64,000 bases of DNA from Scytonema millei VB511283 (lineage in GTDB: Bacteria; Cyanobacteriota; Cyanobacteriia; Cyanobacteriales; Chroococcidiopsidaceae): positions 124,001-188,000 of the forward strand of contig NZ_JTJC03000001.1 in NCBI RefSeq assembly GCF_000817735.3, given 5' to 3'. Position numbers and translations under genes: made by a program. Below the pieces are notes generated by a model. It was not told where the DNA came from, did not search any database, and saw nothing but the letters and a program-made list of their open reading frames with translations. Positions 45,204 to 54,933 of the stretch are shown here, in pieces (the first letter of the stretch is position 1; each line of letters starts with the position of its first letter).

Positions 45204-46864
45204 CGACTCCCGATCTTCTTCAGGGCAACAAAAACATCGTAACGGATACTGCGATCGCTACTGATGGCGGAGGTAACACCGATGGAACGGGTCGCGTCGA
45301 AGAATATTTGTTGACCGGAAAACAGCTGCGGCAGGGGCAAGGCTTTGACTGTTGGTTCCACATCAAGAAAAAACTGACCGTTAGTTGCGTTCAGCGCTGA
45401 AGGAACTGTCTGTTGAAATTGTGCGGCACTCGCTAAATTGCTTTGAGGCTGAGGAATCAGCCGTTCTGCTACAGGTGCGCCGAGAGCGAAGAAAGCAACA
45501 TCTCCATCCAGCCAACCGCGCGTCGCCACTGTGCCGTAAGGTGCAATCCAATTTGTCACAGTACGATCTTTGATTTTGGTTTCTTGTACTTGAAATTGAT
45601 ATTTACTCCGCATCACCCGTTCGAGTTGAAATAAAGCTTGTTCGGCTTTATTGCGATTTTTGGTTTGGACTAAAAATACTAAAGAAAGGGCAAAATTATC
45701 TGGCGCACCTGCTTTGGGAGCCGCAGGAACCATAGATACGGCAAACTCACCATCCATCCAACTGAGCAAATCTTGGTCTAAGTCCAGTCCTGTAACTGAG
45801 GTTACACCTTTACGCAGTTCTTGGGGACGGATAGGTGCTTGGGGATTAGATTGTACTTCTCGGGCGTATTCTTGCCATAGCCGCTGTAAATTGCCGCTTG
45901 AGAGCATCATTAATGTTTCTGCCGGTAGGCGGCTTTGCATTTTGCCCGCATTGTTTTCTACAGCGAATACTTGTTGGCTGTCGGGCTTGCGCCAGGAAAT
46001 ACTTTTGAGGCGAATTCCTTCTGATTCCAGATTAATAGTAGCAGCTACACCTTGGTTATTTTGCAACTGAGCTAATCCTTGGGGTGAAAACGAGCGGCTG
46101 GGATTTGCAGCAGCAATTCTCGCAGCTACGGGTACGTTGACGTACAGTTGAGCAAAACGCTGCTTGGTAGCAATCTGCTCAAAAGCATTGGTGTAACCTG
46201 CTGTTTGCTTTAGGGAAGCAGCCGTACCTTTATAAGTATCGATCGCTCTATCCGTCGCTTGCGGACGATCTGTGACGATTAAATAACGCCCATCTAGGAC
46301 GGCGGCTGAATAATATTGCGCTTTGGCTGCTTGAGTCTCTCTAATCTCAACGCCTTTATAGTTTCGCTGGCGAGTTTTGCCTTGTGCGGACGGTTTGGGT
46401 TGCTCTAAAATCCGCTTTGCTGCAATTCGATCGGCAATGGGCAACACCATCACCAGAGACTGCTGGCGATCGCTATTCGGTGGCAAAGATGAGTTTGATG
46501 TCGCTGGTATGGACGGTGGCAGAAAGGCAATACTAACTTCTTTACCAACCCAAGGCTGGATATCGCGCTGGTAGTTGTAACCGTTTGCTGTGAGGAGGCG
46601 ATCGCCCAACTGGGCTAAATTTGTCTTGAGCTGGGCTTGAATTTGGGGCGTACCGAACTGTTGGAGTTGCTGCCACTGCTGGGTATTTGTAGAAATAGAT
46701 AGAGCCACCAAAGCATCTTGGGGGATAATATTAGAACCCACAGGCAGGTTTTCTAATTGCCCTTGGCTTTGGAGGAATACCCAGTAAGCAGTTGCTCCCC
46801 CACCAATTAATAAGCCAGTAGCTCCCAAAGTTAATAGAAGGGAAGGTTTACGTTTTTTAGGCAT
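45200..46864 (-). CDS. DUF3352 domain-containing membrane-anchored protein
   Basis: 554 residues. One N-terminal membrane segment (LLLTLGATGLLIGGGATAYW, about 9-28) follows a basic KKRKP, so the bulk is probably extracytoplasmic. The body resembles DUF3352: PQDALVALSISTNTQQWQQL, VLDGRYLIVTDRPQATDRAI and YVNVPVAARIAAANPSRSF. Function is unknown for the family in cyanobacteria. The start of ATG 46864 lacks a strong ribosome site. The stop lies at the edge of the MITE-like element. Confidence 0.85.
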   Translation of the reverse strand: MPKKRKPSLLLTLGATGLLIGGGATAYWVFLQSQGQLENLPVGSNIIPQDALVALSISTNTQQWQQLQQFGTPQIQAQLKTNLAQLGDRLLTANGYNYQRDIQPWVGKEVSIAFLPPSIPATSNSSLPPNSDRQQSLVMVLPIADRIAAKRILEQPKPSAQGKTRQRNYKGVEIRETQAAKAQYYSAAVLDGRYLIVTDRPQATDRAIDTYKGTAASLKQTAGYTNAFEQIATKQRFAQLYVNVPVAARIAAANPSRSFSPQGLAQLQNNQGVAATINLESEGIRLKSISWRKPDSQQVFAVENNAGKMQSRLPAETLMMLSSGNLQRLWQEYAREVQSNPQAPIRPQELRKGVTSVTGLDLDQDLLSWMDGEFAVSMVPAAPKAGAPDNFALSLVFLVQTKNRNKAEQALFQLERVMRSKYQFQVQETKIKDRTVTNWIAPYGTVATRGWLDGDVAFFALGAPVAERLIPQPQSNLASAAQFQQTVPSALNATNGQFFLDVEPTVKALPLPQLFSGQQIFFDATRSIGVTSAISSDRSIRYDVFVALKKIGSR

Positions 46865-47034
46865 GGGATTAATGAAGACAGAGGATGTCTCGGCGAGCGA
46901 AGATCTGTAACGATTTTGCCCTCAAAATAGCCTAGAGAAGCACTATTCTAGTTTATTTTTTCTGTGCTTATACTGCCTCTAGGCGATCGCCAAAATCACC
47001 AGAAAATAACGAATCTACAAGTTAAGATTTCTTC

Positions 47035-48255
47035 ATGCGTAAAAGTTCGCCATCTAAAAGTAACGCTAGTCATTTGCGGCAAGTCCCATCAACTATATGG
47101 ATGTTAGGTTTCACTAGCTTATTTGCAGATGTCAGCACGGAGATCGTTCAAAGTGTCTTGCCAGTGTTTCTCGTATCAAGTTTGGGAGTTAATCTCGTCA
47201 CTGTAGGTTTGATTGATGGGTTAGGTGAAGCCATAGCATCTATTGGCAAGATTTTTTCTGGGGCAATTAGCGATTACATCGGTCATCGTAAGTGGTTAGC
47301 TGTGTCAGGTTATGGACTTAGCGCGATCGCCAGACCCATGTATCCACTTGCCAACAGTGTCATCGGAGTTTTGATGGCAAAGTTGTTAGATAAATCGGGC
47401 AAAGGCATTCGTGTTGCGCCACGCGATGCCCTTGTTGCAGATTGCGTACTGCCACAAATACGCGGTACAGCCTATGGTTTGCGTCAAGGACTAGATACTA
47501 TTGGAGCAATAATTGGACCCCTGATTGCTGCTACTGTACTAAATTCAATTTCTGGAAGCTTTCACGTAGTTTTCTGGATATCTTGTATTCCAGCGGCGAT
47601 CTCTGTATTGGTTCTAGCCTTGGGTGTAAAAGAACCAAATATCAGCCATGCTGGGCAACGACGTAAATTTCCTCTAGGGTTTGCAGAACTCAAACGTCTG
47701 GGAATAAGTTTTTGGTCGCTCATGCTTGTCATCGTTATGTTGCTGTTGATGCGCTTTAGCGAGTCCTTCATGCTTTTACGAGGGGAGAATTTAGGTTTAT
47801 CTGTTGCATCCGTGCCGTTGCTGTTAGCAGCAATGAATCTTGTCGCTGCTTCTGTTTCTTTGCCTTTTGGTCGATTGTCTGACAGAATTGGTCGTCGAGG
47901 GCTAATTGCTGCGGGTTTTGGCGTTCTTGTTGTGTCTCACATTGTTTTCATGCTTGCTGTTGCTCCACAAATGGTATTTGTTGGTGCAGCCCTGTGGGGA
48001 TTGCATCTTGGCATCACGCAAGGTGTGTTGACAGCATTAATTACAGATGTCGTACCTTCTGACCTTCGAGGAACTGCCTTTGGTGCATTTCACCTGATTT
48101 CTGGACTGACAATATTACTTGGCAGCCTAATTGCTGGTTGGCTTTGGGATAGTTTTGGAGCGCCAGCCCCATTTGCTCTAGCTGCTTGTTCGGGCGTAAT
48201 TGGAATCGCTGCATTTCAGTTTTTGCCATCAAGTCAAAGTAGTGGCGCTGTTTGA
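47035..48255 (+). CDS. Major facilitator superfamily transporter
   Basis: 406 residues, 12 predicted membrane helices in two halves. The inter-helix loop signatures are visible: GKIFSGAISDYIGHRKWLAV in the first half and PFGRLSDRIGRRGLI in the second. The N-terminus TSLFADVSTEIVQSVLPVFL and the LLDKSGKGIRVAPRDALVAD loop fit a drug or small-molecule exporter subgroup often annotated only as MFS. Substrate unknown. It converges on pstB with a terminator between. Confidence 0.9.
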   Translation: MRKSSPSKSNASHLRQVPSTIWMLGFTSLFADVSTEIVQSVLPVFLVSSLGVNLVTVGLIDGLGEAIASIGKIFSGAISDYIGHRKWLAVSGYGLSAIARPMYPLANSVIGVLMAKLLDKSGKGIRVAPRDALVADCVLPQIRGTAYGLRQGLDTIGAIIGPLIAATVLNSISGSFHVVFWISCIPAAISVLVLALGVKEPNISHAGQRRKFPLGFAELKRLGISFWSLMLVIVMLLLMRFSESFMLLRGENLGLSVASVPLLLAAMNLVAASVSLPFGRLSDRIGRRGLIAAGFGVLVVSHIVFMLAVAPQMVFVGAALWGLHLGITQGVLTALITDVVPSDLRGTAFGAFHLISGLTILLGSLIAGWLWDSFGAPAPFALAACSGVIGIAAFQFLPSSQSSGAV

Positions 48256-48357
48256 ACATTACACTTTATACAGATAGCTATTTCAGGCATGGTTATTTGT
48301 AACTACTAGCAATAAATTACAAACGATTCGGGAAGTTAACTGATTCTATTCACAAAC

Positions 48358-48387
48358 AAACTACTGCCATAACTGAAGCAGTAGTTT
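48358..48387. terminator. Bidirectional hairpin between MFS and pstB
   Basis: AAACTACTGC pairs exactly with GCAGTAGTTT over a ten-base loop, with A- and T-rich flanks on both sides, as expected for convergent transcription units. Confidence 0.7.
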
Positions 48388-48429
48388 TACAGTTTTTAGT
48401 CGGAATACCTAGAGGCAAGACTTACCTCT

Positions 48430-49233
48430 TTAACCAAATCTACCGCTAACGTATTCTTGCGTAGCTTGTTGTTCGGGAGATTGGAAAATGACTTCAGTGG
48501 GATTGTATTCTACCAAATAACCCATCTTGCCACCTTTTTCTGTGGCTTGAGCGTTGTAAAAGGCAGTCATGTCTGATACCCGCGATGCTTGTTGCATGTT
48601 GTGGGTAACGATAATAATCGTGTATTTCTCTTTCAGTTCCATCAGCAATTCTTCTACCCGTAATGTCGAAATCGGGTCGAGAGCAGAACAGGGTTCGTCC
48701 ATTAAGATAACTTCTGGTTCAATCGCCAATGCACGGGCAATACACAACCTTTGCTGCTGTCCGCCAGAGAGAGAAAGACCGCTTTGTTTAAGCTTATCTT
48801 TGACTTCGTCCCACAACGCAGCTTGACGGATCGCTCGCTCGACTAATTCATCCATATCACCTTGATAGCCGTTAATTCTAGCTCCAAAGGCAATGTTTTC
48901 ATAAATCGATTTGGGGAAGGGGTTCGGTCTTTGAAATACCATACCAATGCGACGACGCAGTTCTACTGGGTCAACGCGGCGATCGTAAATATCTGCTTCT
49001 TGAAATGTTATTCTACCTTCAATGTGCGCCCCTGGAATTAGATCGTTTAACCGATTAAAACATCTCAATACGGTACTTTTACCACACCCAGAAGGTCCGA
49101 TAAAAGCAGTAATTTTGTTTTTATAGATATTGAGATTGACATCTCGTACTGCTTTAAAATTACCGTAAAAAACAGATAGATTATCAGTTCGTAACACTGT
49201 ATCGGTTGCCGTGGTTGTGGTATTGAATAGCAT
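48430..49233 (-). CDS. pstB: Phosphate ABC transporter ATP-binding protein
   Basis: 267 residues from ATG 49233 (an ATG at 49272 adds 13 residues). Walker [10 protein letters not shown], signature [11 protein letters not shown], Walker [16 protein letters not shown], and the PstB-typical [16 protein letters not shown] and [17 protein letters not shown]. It hydrolyses ATP to drive phosphate import through PstCA. Last gene of the minus-strand pst operon; no phoU is present here. Confidence 0.96.
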   Translation of the reverse strand: MLFNTTTTATDTVLRTDNLSVFYGNFKAVRDVNLNIYKNKITAFIGPSGCGKSTVLRCFNRLNDLIPGAHIEGRITFQEADIYDRRVDPVELRRRIGMVFQRPNPFPKSIYENIAFGARINGYQGDMDELVERAIRQAALWDEVKDKLKQSGLSLSGGQQQRLCIARALAIEPEVILMDEPCSALDPISTLRVEELLMELKEKYTIIIVTHNMQQASRVSDMTAFYNAQATEKGGKMGYLVEYNPTEVIFQSPEQQATQEYVSGRFG

Positions 49234-49295
49234 ATAGATAGATCGTGACAGTTGATATTGCGATCGCAGCATCTAAAACAATTTTAGCTTGCGAC

Positions 49296-50231
49296 TTAGG
49301 GGCGGTTTTGCTGGAATCTATTGCGTAAATAAATTGCTGAAGCATTCATAATTAACAGCACGACCATCAATATGATGATGCCAGCAGCAGCATTAGTGTG
49401 AAATTGCGTTTGAGGGCGAGAAACCCAGTCAAAAATTTGAATTGGTAGTGCAGTAAAAGAACTTTGCAAGCCGCGTGGAGATAATTCTGGTAGAAAGGCA
49501 ATATAGCTCACGGCTCCAATGACGATCAGGGGTGCTGTTTCGCCAATAGCGCGAGATAGTGCCAGAATTGTTCCGGTTAGGATACCTGGTAAGGCGATCG
49601 GAAAAATATGTTCGCGGATCACTTGCCATCTCGTTGCACCCAAAGCAAAACCTGCTTGGCGCAAACTATCTGGGACTGCCCGTAGTGCTTCTCTCGTGGT
49701 GATGATGATAATGGGTAAGATCAACAAACTGAGAGTTAAAGCACCGGCAAGAACGCTCCGTCCGTTGGTAATCGGTTGCAGCCACCGGACAAAAATTTGC
49801 AATCCCAATAAGCCGTAAATAATGGATGGAACTGCGGCTAGGTTAGCAATATTGATCTCAATTAACCGCGTGAACCAATTATCCTTGGCATATTCTTCCA
49901 GGTAAATGCCCGCGCCTACTCCCAAGGGAAAGGCAACTAAAGCCGTAACGATTAACAGCCAAACACTACCGACAAGGGGAGCTAATATTCCCGCAGCAGC
50001 AGCACGGCGCGAGGAGAAACTCGTGAGAAACGCCCAATTGATGCGTCCGAGTCCGTCAATCAGGATATCTACCAGTAAAACGGCAAGAATGACTAAGCCA
50101 AACAGAGTGGCAATCCAAGCGGCTGTAGAAAAGATTTTGTCAAATTTATAACGCTTGGACAACGACACATTGAATTTGCCCGTCGCACCAAAGCCGCTTT
50201 TGTCCATAGGTTGGGGTGCAGGTGTAGTCAT
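49296..50231 (-). CDS. pstA: Phosphate ABC transporter permease PstA
   Basis: 311 residues with six membrane helices. The permease EAA-like loop is [20 protein letters not shown] followed by [38 protein letters not shown] is PstA-typical. It forms the membrane channel with PstC. GGGAG lies eight bases before the ATG, and the start overlaps the pstC stop as ATGA, showing coupled translation. Confidence 0.96.
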   Translation of the reverse strand: MTTPAPQPMDKSGFGATGKFNVSLSKRYKFDKIFSTAAWIATLFGLVILAVLLVDILIDGLGRINWAFLTSFSSRRAAAAGILAPLVGSVWLLIVTALVAFPLGVGAGIYLEEYAKDNWFTRLIEINIANLAAVPSIIYGLLGLQIFVRWLQPITNGRSVLAGALTLSLLILPIIIITTREALRAVPDSLRQAGFALGATRWQVIREHIFPIALPGILTGTILALSRAIGETAPLIVIGAVSYIAFLPELSPRGLQSSFTALPIQIFDWVSRPQTQFHTNAAAGIIILMVVLLIMNASAIYLRNRFQQNRP

Positions 50232-51160
50232 TCGTATTTCTCCCGAAAGCGGCGCACGAACCAGTAACTAAAGATATTCAAAGCCAGGGTGATGAGAAAC
50301 AGAGTCATACCCACAGCAAAAATAGTTTTGTAGGCTAGAGATCCTGCTGGGGTATCGCCTTTACTCACTTGAACGATGTAGGCTGTCATCGTTTGGATTG
50401 GTACTAGGGGGTTAATACCAAGGCTGGGGTTTTGTCCGGCGGCGATGGTGACAATCATGGTTTCCCCGATTGCTCGGGAAATTGCCAAGATGAAAGAAGC
50501 GACAATTCCAGAAAGGGCAGCTGGTAGGACTACAGAAACAATGGTTTCCCGTTTGGTGGCTCCCAAAGCATAAGCGCCATCGCGTAAACTTCGAGGCACG
50601 GCATAGATCGCATCTTCACTTAAAGAAGCCACGAGGGGAATAATCGACACACCAAGTACCAGTCCAGCACTCAAGGCGTTGAACCCTTGTAAGCCAGGAA
50701 TGAGTTTTTGCAGAAATGGCGTGACTGTCAGCAGGGCAAAGTAACCGAAGACGACAGTGGGAACCCCTGCCAAAATTTCCAGTGCTGGTTTGAGCCAGCG
50801 GCGCATTCTCGCAGGAGCATATTCGCTCAAGCAGATAGCAGCTAATAAGCCTATCGGTAAGGCAACGGCGATCGCGATCGCAGAAGTTAGTAAAGTAGCG
50901 CTAATCAGTACCATGATGCCAAATTGCTTGTTGGCAAACAATGGTGTCCAAGCGCGATCGGTTAAAAATCGCCAAATCGGTACTTCGCTGAAAAACGATA
51001 CAGTTTCAAAAATTAGCGTTAAGACAATGCCGATTGTAGTAGCAACTGAGACAAAAGCAAACGTGGCAAATATGCCTTTTACTAATGCTTCTACTCGTTT
51101 ACTTGCTGCCCGCTTTGGTCGCCATAGGCTCGACCCGTCAGGCGTTGACGTGGCAGACAT
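50228..51160 (-). CDS. pstC: Phosphate ABC transporter permease PstC
   Basis: 310 residues, six membrane helices. Diagnostic parts are [40 protein letters not shown] and the EAA loop [20 protein letters not shown]. It pairs with PstA. GAGGT is nine bases before the ATG. The 150-base gap back to pstS contains TTATCAG/TTGTCAG heptamers (51176-51210). Confidence 0.96.
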   Translation of the reverse strand: MSATSTPDGSSLWRPKRAASKRVEALVKGIFATFAFVSVATTIGIVLTLIFETVSFFSEVPIWRFLTDRAWTPLFANKQFGIMVLISATLLTSAIAIAVALPIGLLAAICLSEYAPARMRRWLKPALEILAGVPTVVFGYFALLTVTPFLQKLIPGLQGFNALSAGLVLGVSIIPLVASLSEDAIYAVPRSLRDGAYALGATKRETIVSVVLPAALSGIVASFILAISRAIGETMIVTIAAGQNPSLGINPLVPIQTMTAYIVQVSKGDTPAGSLAYKTIFAVGMTLFLITLALNIFSYWFVRRFREKYE

Positions 51161-51172
51161 ACAGGAAATACC

Positions 51173-51275
51173 TCATTATCAGTTATCAGTTGTCAGTTAT
51201 CAGTTGTCAGCGAGCAAGGCGAGAGGCAAGAGGTCAGTTAGTTCTAGCTTCCGATTCTGACTTCTGACTTCTCCC
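51173..51275. repeat. Heptamer tract between pstS and pstC
   Basis: TTATCAG and TTGTCAG units alternate from 51176 to 51210, then CTGACTT units near 51257. It sits inside an operon without an obvious terminator hairpin. Confidence 0.75.
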
Positions 51276-51310
51276 TTGTCTCACTTATTCAGGAGTCGCG
51301 ATCGCGGTTA

Positions 51311-52393
51311 TCATTTCTCTTGTTTGAGTAGGTCTGCAAGGGTAACACCTGTCTGCGAGCCTTTGCCCTCAAAAACCGAGCCTACCTTACCTTCTTTAAA
51401 GCGTGCTTGTACTTGACCAACCAAATCGTTTGGTAGCGGTACGTATCCGACTTCTGATATGAGTTCTTGATTTTCTGGTGCGAAGTGGAAATTAACAAAT
51501 GCTTGGACTTCTGGACGGGTTGCCGCAGATTTTTTCACGTAAATAAATTCTGGGCGAGATAGCGGCTGATAAGTCCCGTTACCGATTGTTTCTGCACTTG
51601 GCTGAATGCAACCTTTGCCATTATCAATACCCACTAGTGCCAACTTGTCTTTGTTGTTTTCGTAGTAAGCATAACCAAAGAAGCCAAGTCCACCAGGATC
51701 GGCACTCACACCTTGTACTAGGGTATTGTCATCCTCAGATGCAGTGTAGTCTCCTCGACTCTCACCTTCTTTGCCCACAACAGCGTTGGTAAAGAAATCG
51801 TAAGTACCGGAATCAGTTCCAGGACCATAGAGTCCTAGTTTTTGGTTGGGGAAGTCAGGGCGAATTTGATTCCAAGTTGCGACTTTACCTTGAGCTGCTG
51901 GTTCCCACATTTTTTTCAGCTCGGCGATTGTCAGGCATTGGGCAAACTTGTTTTGCGGATTAACCACAACGGACAGTCCGTCGTAAGCTACTGGCAGTTC
52001 GATATACTCAACGTTCCCCTTTTTGCACAGCTCTACTTCTTCTGCCTTAATCGGACGGGAAGCATTGGAAATATCTGTTTCATTGTTGCAGAATTTCTTG
52101 AATCCGCCACCAGTACCAGACTGAGCTACCGTGACTTGGACACCAGGATTTGCTTTTTGAAATTCCTCCGCCATTGCTTCGGAGATGGGAAACACGGTAC
52201 TGGAGCCGTCTACCTTGACTGTCCCAGATAAATTAGAGCCAGTAGTCGTATTTGCTGCTGGACTTGCACCTTCCCCCTGAGGAGAGGCAGGTGCGTTACT
52301 TGCAGTCTGGTTGCCACCGCCACAAGCAGTTACTCCCAAGACTAAAACCACAGCCGAAGCAAGGGATGCTACACGAATATTGCGAGAAAGCAT
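51311..52393 (-). CDS. pstS: Phosphate-binding lipoprotein
   Basis: 360 residues. The lipoprotein signal ends at lipobox VTAC with C24, then a Ser/Asn/Ala-rich linker. The phosphate-site motifs are [38 protein letters not shown] and [16 protein letters not shown]. It delivers phosphate to PstCA. A two-box Pho operator is located upstream. No strong Shine-Dalgarno is visible before ATG 52393. Confidence 0.96.
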   Translation of the reverse strand: MLSRNIRVASLASAVVLVLGVTACGGGNQTASNAPASPQGEGASPAANTTTGSNLSGTVKVDGSSTVFPISEAMAEEFQKANPGVQVTVAQSGTGGGFKKFCNNETDISNASRPIKAEEVELCKKGNVEYIELPVAYDGLSVVVNPQNKFAQCLTIAELKKMWEPAAQGKVATWNQIRPDFPNQKLGLYGPGTDSGTYDFFTNAVVGKEGESRGDYTASEDDNTLVQGVSADPGGLGFFGYAYYENNKDKLALVGIDNGKGCIQPSAETIGNGTYQPLSRPEFIYVKKSAATRPEVQAFVNFHFAPENQELISEVGYVPLPNDLVGQVQARFKEGKVGSVFEGKGSQTGVTLADLLKQEK

Positions 52394-52424
52394 ACTAGTT
52401 GTTATTTCTGGAATCTTTGCACGG

Positions 52425-52442
52425 ATACTCCTAGAGGAGTAT
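52425..52442. promoter_or_regulatory. Perfect palindrome in the pstS leader
   Basis: ATACTCCT-AG-AGGAGTAT, 18 bases, 31 bases before the pstS start codon, in the likely 5' untranslated region. Operator or RNA hairpin are both possible. Confidence 0.35.
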
Positions 52443-52473
52443 AGAGCTTTACTGTAAATATGCTAATACCTGC

Positions 52474-52492
52474 CAGTTAAGCGAAGGTTAAT
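52474..52492 (-). promoter_or_regulatory. Putative Pho box upstream of pstS
   Basis: Read on the minus strand: ATTAACCT-TCG-CTTAACTG, two 8-bp direct repeats 11 bases apart, matching the cyanobacterial Pho-box pattern (CTTAACCT-like). TATTTA at 52460-52455 could serve as the -10, about 13 bases on. This implies SphR/PhoB activation under phosphate limitation. Confidence 0.65.
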
Positions 52493-52725
52493 GGTAACTA
52501 TAAATATTCCTTTGGGTAGATTATCACCTTTTGTTAGTGCTGAGAAACCAGGTTTGTATCCGAGTTTGTCACTTCTAAATTTGTATCAAATATCGCCATT
52601 ATCATACCATCGATCGCATGTTGGAACTGCGGAGCGCTGCAATGATGGGAAAGGATAATTGAGATGACAGCTTAATACAACTTTGAGTTCCCCCGATCGC
52701 CTAGATGGACGTGATAATATAGCCA

Positions 52726-53394
52726 GTGCAACGCCAGAAGAATTGCGATCGCGCTGCATTCAGACAAAAGCGTCAACTCACTCTCTATTATTTACTTTTA
52801 TCGCTAGTGGCTGTTCCTAACCAATTTCTTTGGTCTCTGATTGGTTTACTTCTTACCATTGGTGGCACTTTTGTAGAAGCATACATTACTAGTGCGCCAA
52901 TAAGTTGGCACGAACGCGGGATACAGACAATCTCTTTAGGTGTCACCTGTCAAATTGGTGCTGTGCTACTCGTGGGTTGTTTGGGTGGCAAAAGTGCAGC
53001 AGCATTATCCCAAATTGCTTATTTGTTGCTCGGCTTGGTTTGGTTGCCAATATTTGCTCAAGGTGGCGGTTTTGGCTATTGGCGAGAACTCAATTTTGGA
53101 TACATACTGGGTTTTATTCCTGGGGCTTGGGTTTGTGGCTCACTGGCGTTTCGGCAAGATGACATGAAACTAGAGAGTCTTGCTGGTAGTTGTCTAGGTG
53201 GTTTGTTGATAATTCACCTCTGCGGTTTAGCGTATTTGCTGCCCAGCCAAGTTTTTCACTGGGCAAGCACGCAAGCTCAATCTATAATTCAACCTATACT
53301 TCAGTATTCTTTGTATCCTCTCCCAGGACAACTAGCCGTAGTCTGTGCTGTTGCTGTGATTGCTTATGGCTGGAGACTGATAATGTTTTATTAG
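52726..53394 (+). CDS. bioY: Biotin transporter substrate component BioY
   Basis: 222 residues, six hydrophobic helices. Its GLVWLPIFAQGGGFGY, NFGYILGFIPGAWVCGSLAF and HLCGLAYLLPSQ segments match BioY, the S-component of biotin ECF transporters. The start is GTG 52726; an in-frame TAG stands just upstream at 52720-52722. It is cloned next to lspA in this orientation, a pairing I believe is common in cyanobacteria. No biotin-operon operator was recognised. Confidence 0.85.
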   Translation: MQRQKNCDRAAFRQKRQLTLYYLLLSLVAVPNQFLWSLIGLLLTIGGTFVEAYITSAPISWHERGIQTISLGVTCQIGAVLLVGCLGGKSAAALSQIAYLLLGLVWLPIFAQGGGFGYWRELNFGYILGFIPGAWVCGSLAFRQDDMKLESLAGSCLGGLLIIHLCGLAYLLPSQVFHWASTQAQSIIQPILQYSLYPLPGQLAVVCAVAVIAYGWRLIMFY

Positions 53395-53480
53395 TCATTT
53401 GTCAGTGACTAGTGACTGGTGACTAGTGACTAGACTGGAACAAGAGTCTAGCCACCAACCTCTAGCCGCTAGTCACTTAT
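53395..53480. repeat. Heptamer tract between bioY and lspA
   Basis: GACTAGT, GACTGGT and GACTAGT units from 53405 to 53433, then TAGCCAC-like and CTAGCCGCTAG words. Same families as other gaps. Confidence 0.75.
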
Positions 53481-53500
53481 CAATTACCAATGACTAAATC

Positions 53501-53968
53501 ATGAAAAATCGCCGTTTCTGGATGGCAGCGATCGCCAGTTTTATCTTAGACCAGCTAACTAAATTCTGGGTGGTGCAAAATTTTGACTTGGGCGAAACTT
53601 ATCCAATTTGGTCTAACGTGTTTCATTTCACCTATGTGACCAACACTGGTGCTGCCTTCAGTTTGTTTGCTGGCGAAGTGGGGTGGTTGCGCTGGCTATC
53701 TCTGATAGTGAGTTTGCTGTTAATTGCATGGGCTTATTTTGGTCCGCCCATGAAACCTTTGGAACAATGGGGCTATGGTTTCATTTTGGGAGGAGCGTTA
53801 GGTAACGGGATCGATCGCTTTTTTGCGGGTTATGTGGTCGATTTCTTAGATTTTCGGTTAATTGGATTTCCTGTTTTTAACCTGGCAGATGTGTCGATCA
53901 ATTTGGGCATTGTCTGCATCCTAATTGCAAGTTTGCCAAGAGTCTCTACTCTTAAGAGATTGCGATAA
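53501..53968 (+). CDS. lspA: Lipoprotein signal peptidase
   Basis: 155 residues, four membrane helices. The catalytic aspartates are D105 in GNGIDRFF and D130 in FNLADVSIN; N48 in TNTGAAFS belongs to the conserved set. It removes signal peptides from prolipoproteins (for example PstS here) in the inner membrane. Length is normal. A perfect 30-bp palindrome follows the stop. Confidence 0.96.
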   Translation: MKNRRFWMAAIASFILDQLTKFWVVQNFDLGETYPIWSNVFHFTYVTNTGAAFSLFAGEVGWLRWLSLIVSLLLIAWAYFGPPMKPLEQWGYGFILGGALGNGIDRFFAGYVVDFLDFRLIGFPVFNLADVSINLGIVCILIASLPRVSTLKRLR

Positions 53969-53978
53969 ACAAAAAAAA

Positions 53979-54008
53979 TGTAGAGACATTACATGTAATG
54001 TCTCTACA
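53979..54008. terminator. 30-bp perfect palindrome after lspA
   Basis: TGTAGAGACATTACA with its exact complement and no spacer. It lies between convergent genes. A related hairpin (TTGTAGAGGC...) stands at 59511-59542. Confidence 0.65.
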
Positions 54009-54064
54009 TACTAAATATCAAAGCATTAAGATTGCTAACAAATGCCTGCTTTTACCAACTCAAA

Positions 54065-54595
54065 CTAGGGAGTTGTAGGAGCTGGCTCAGTTCCAGGGGT
54101 GGTAGGCATAGATCCATCGGGAGCCGGCGCAGTTCCAGGGTCGCCGCTAGGCATGGTACCATCAGGAGCTGGCGCAGTCTCGGGGGTGGTGGGAATAGTA
54201 CCATCAGGAGCTGGCGCAGTCTCGGGGGTGGTGGGCATAGTACCATCGGGGGCTGGCGCAGTCTCGGGAGTAGTAGCATCGGGAGCTGGCGCGGTCTCGG
54301 GAGTAGTAGCGTCTGGAGCTGGCGCAGTCTCGGGAGTAGTAGCATCGGGAGCTGGCGCGGTCTCGGGAGTAGTAGCATCGGGAGCTGCTTCAGTACCAGT
54401 AGGCGCACCACCAGTTAAAGGCTGACCACCAGGACAACGAGAATTCAACGGAAACTTTTCGCAGAGGATTTTCTTCCCTTCTTCCGAAAGCTTAATCTCT
54501 GGGGGTTCTTTAGCGGCTTCTTGAGCGAATGCGACGTGGCTCGATAGAGTTAGTGCAAATGCCGCACCTAATAGTGATAAAAACTTGATCTTCAT
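54065..54595 (-). CDS. Exported Pro/Ala/Thr-rich repeat protein
   Basis: 176 residues from ATG 54595 (GAGG ten bases upstream; GTG 54604 is also possible). A signal peptide KIKFLSLLGAAFALTLSSHV ends at AFAQ. A short conserved part follows (EEGKKILCEKFPLNSRCPGG, with two cysteines), then eight tandem units: four of 11 residues (APDATTPETAP) and four of 13 (APDGTMPTTPETA-like). It is extensin/mucin-like, probably extracellular or wall-associated, and likely intrinsically disordered. Function unknown. Confidence 0.75.
   Translation of the reverse strand: MKIKFLSLLGAAFALTLSSHVAFAQEAAKEPPEIKLSEEGKKILCEKFPLNSRCPGGQPLTGGAPTGTEAAPDATTPETAPAPDATTPETAPAPDATTPETAPAPDATTPETAPAPDGTMPTTPETAPAPDGTIPTTPETAPAPDGTMPSGDPGTAPAPDGSMPTTPGTEPAPTTP
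54070..54395. repeat. Coding minisatellite, 33-bp and 39-bp units
   Basis: The eight units of the Pro/Thr repeat protein: 33-bp period in the 54290-54395 part and 39-bp period in the 54110-54285 part. The extra six bases encode the additional two residues. Confidence 0.75.
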
Positions 54596-54933
54596 CCCAC
54601 TCACACCTCAGATTAAATATTTCTGATTAAGTCAAAAACAAATTTCGTTAAATGGTACCATATTCTCTATGAAAAGTCAAGATATATAATAAATTTTCAA
54701 AGGAAATCGACTCAATCAAAACTTGTTTGCCAAGCAAACGCCATTATCTAATATCTAGAAGATATATTGAGAAGCACTGTAAATGCGATAAAGTTAAGTC
54801 TGCGTAGAAGGTCAGAGAATTTTTATCGGCTAAGTAGAATGGTAGCAGAAGCGATCGCGATCGTAATCCGTAGCTGTCGTTTGTTATTGCCAATGACAAA
54901 TGACAAATGACAAATGACAAACGACTGTAAAAC
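54596..54933. other. Divergent region before the PBP gene
   Basis: 338 bases, AT-rich; ends in three AATGACA heptamers (54892-54912) about 20 bases before the start of the PBP gene. ATCTAATATCTAGAAGATAT (about 54747) is a partial palindrome. No gene was seen. Confidence 0.5.

Larger units (their letters stand above)
52394..52725. other. Divergent region between pstS and bioY
   Basis: 332 bases carrying the Pho box and palindrome annotated separately. The rest shows no gene; a GCGATCGC-like site is near 52612. Confidence 0.5.

Noticed and set aside
54099-54425. Gly/Ser/Val-rich frame opposite the Pro/Thr repeat gene
   Set aside because: It mirrors the tandem repeat. The minus-strand frame has a signal peptide and a conserved head, so that strand is the coding one.
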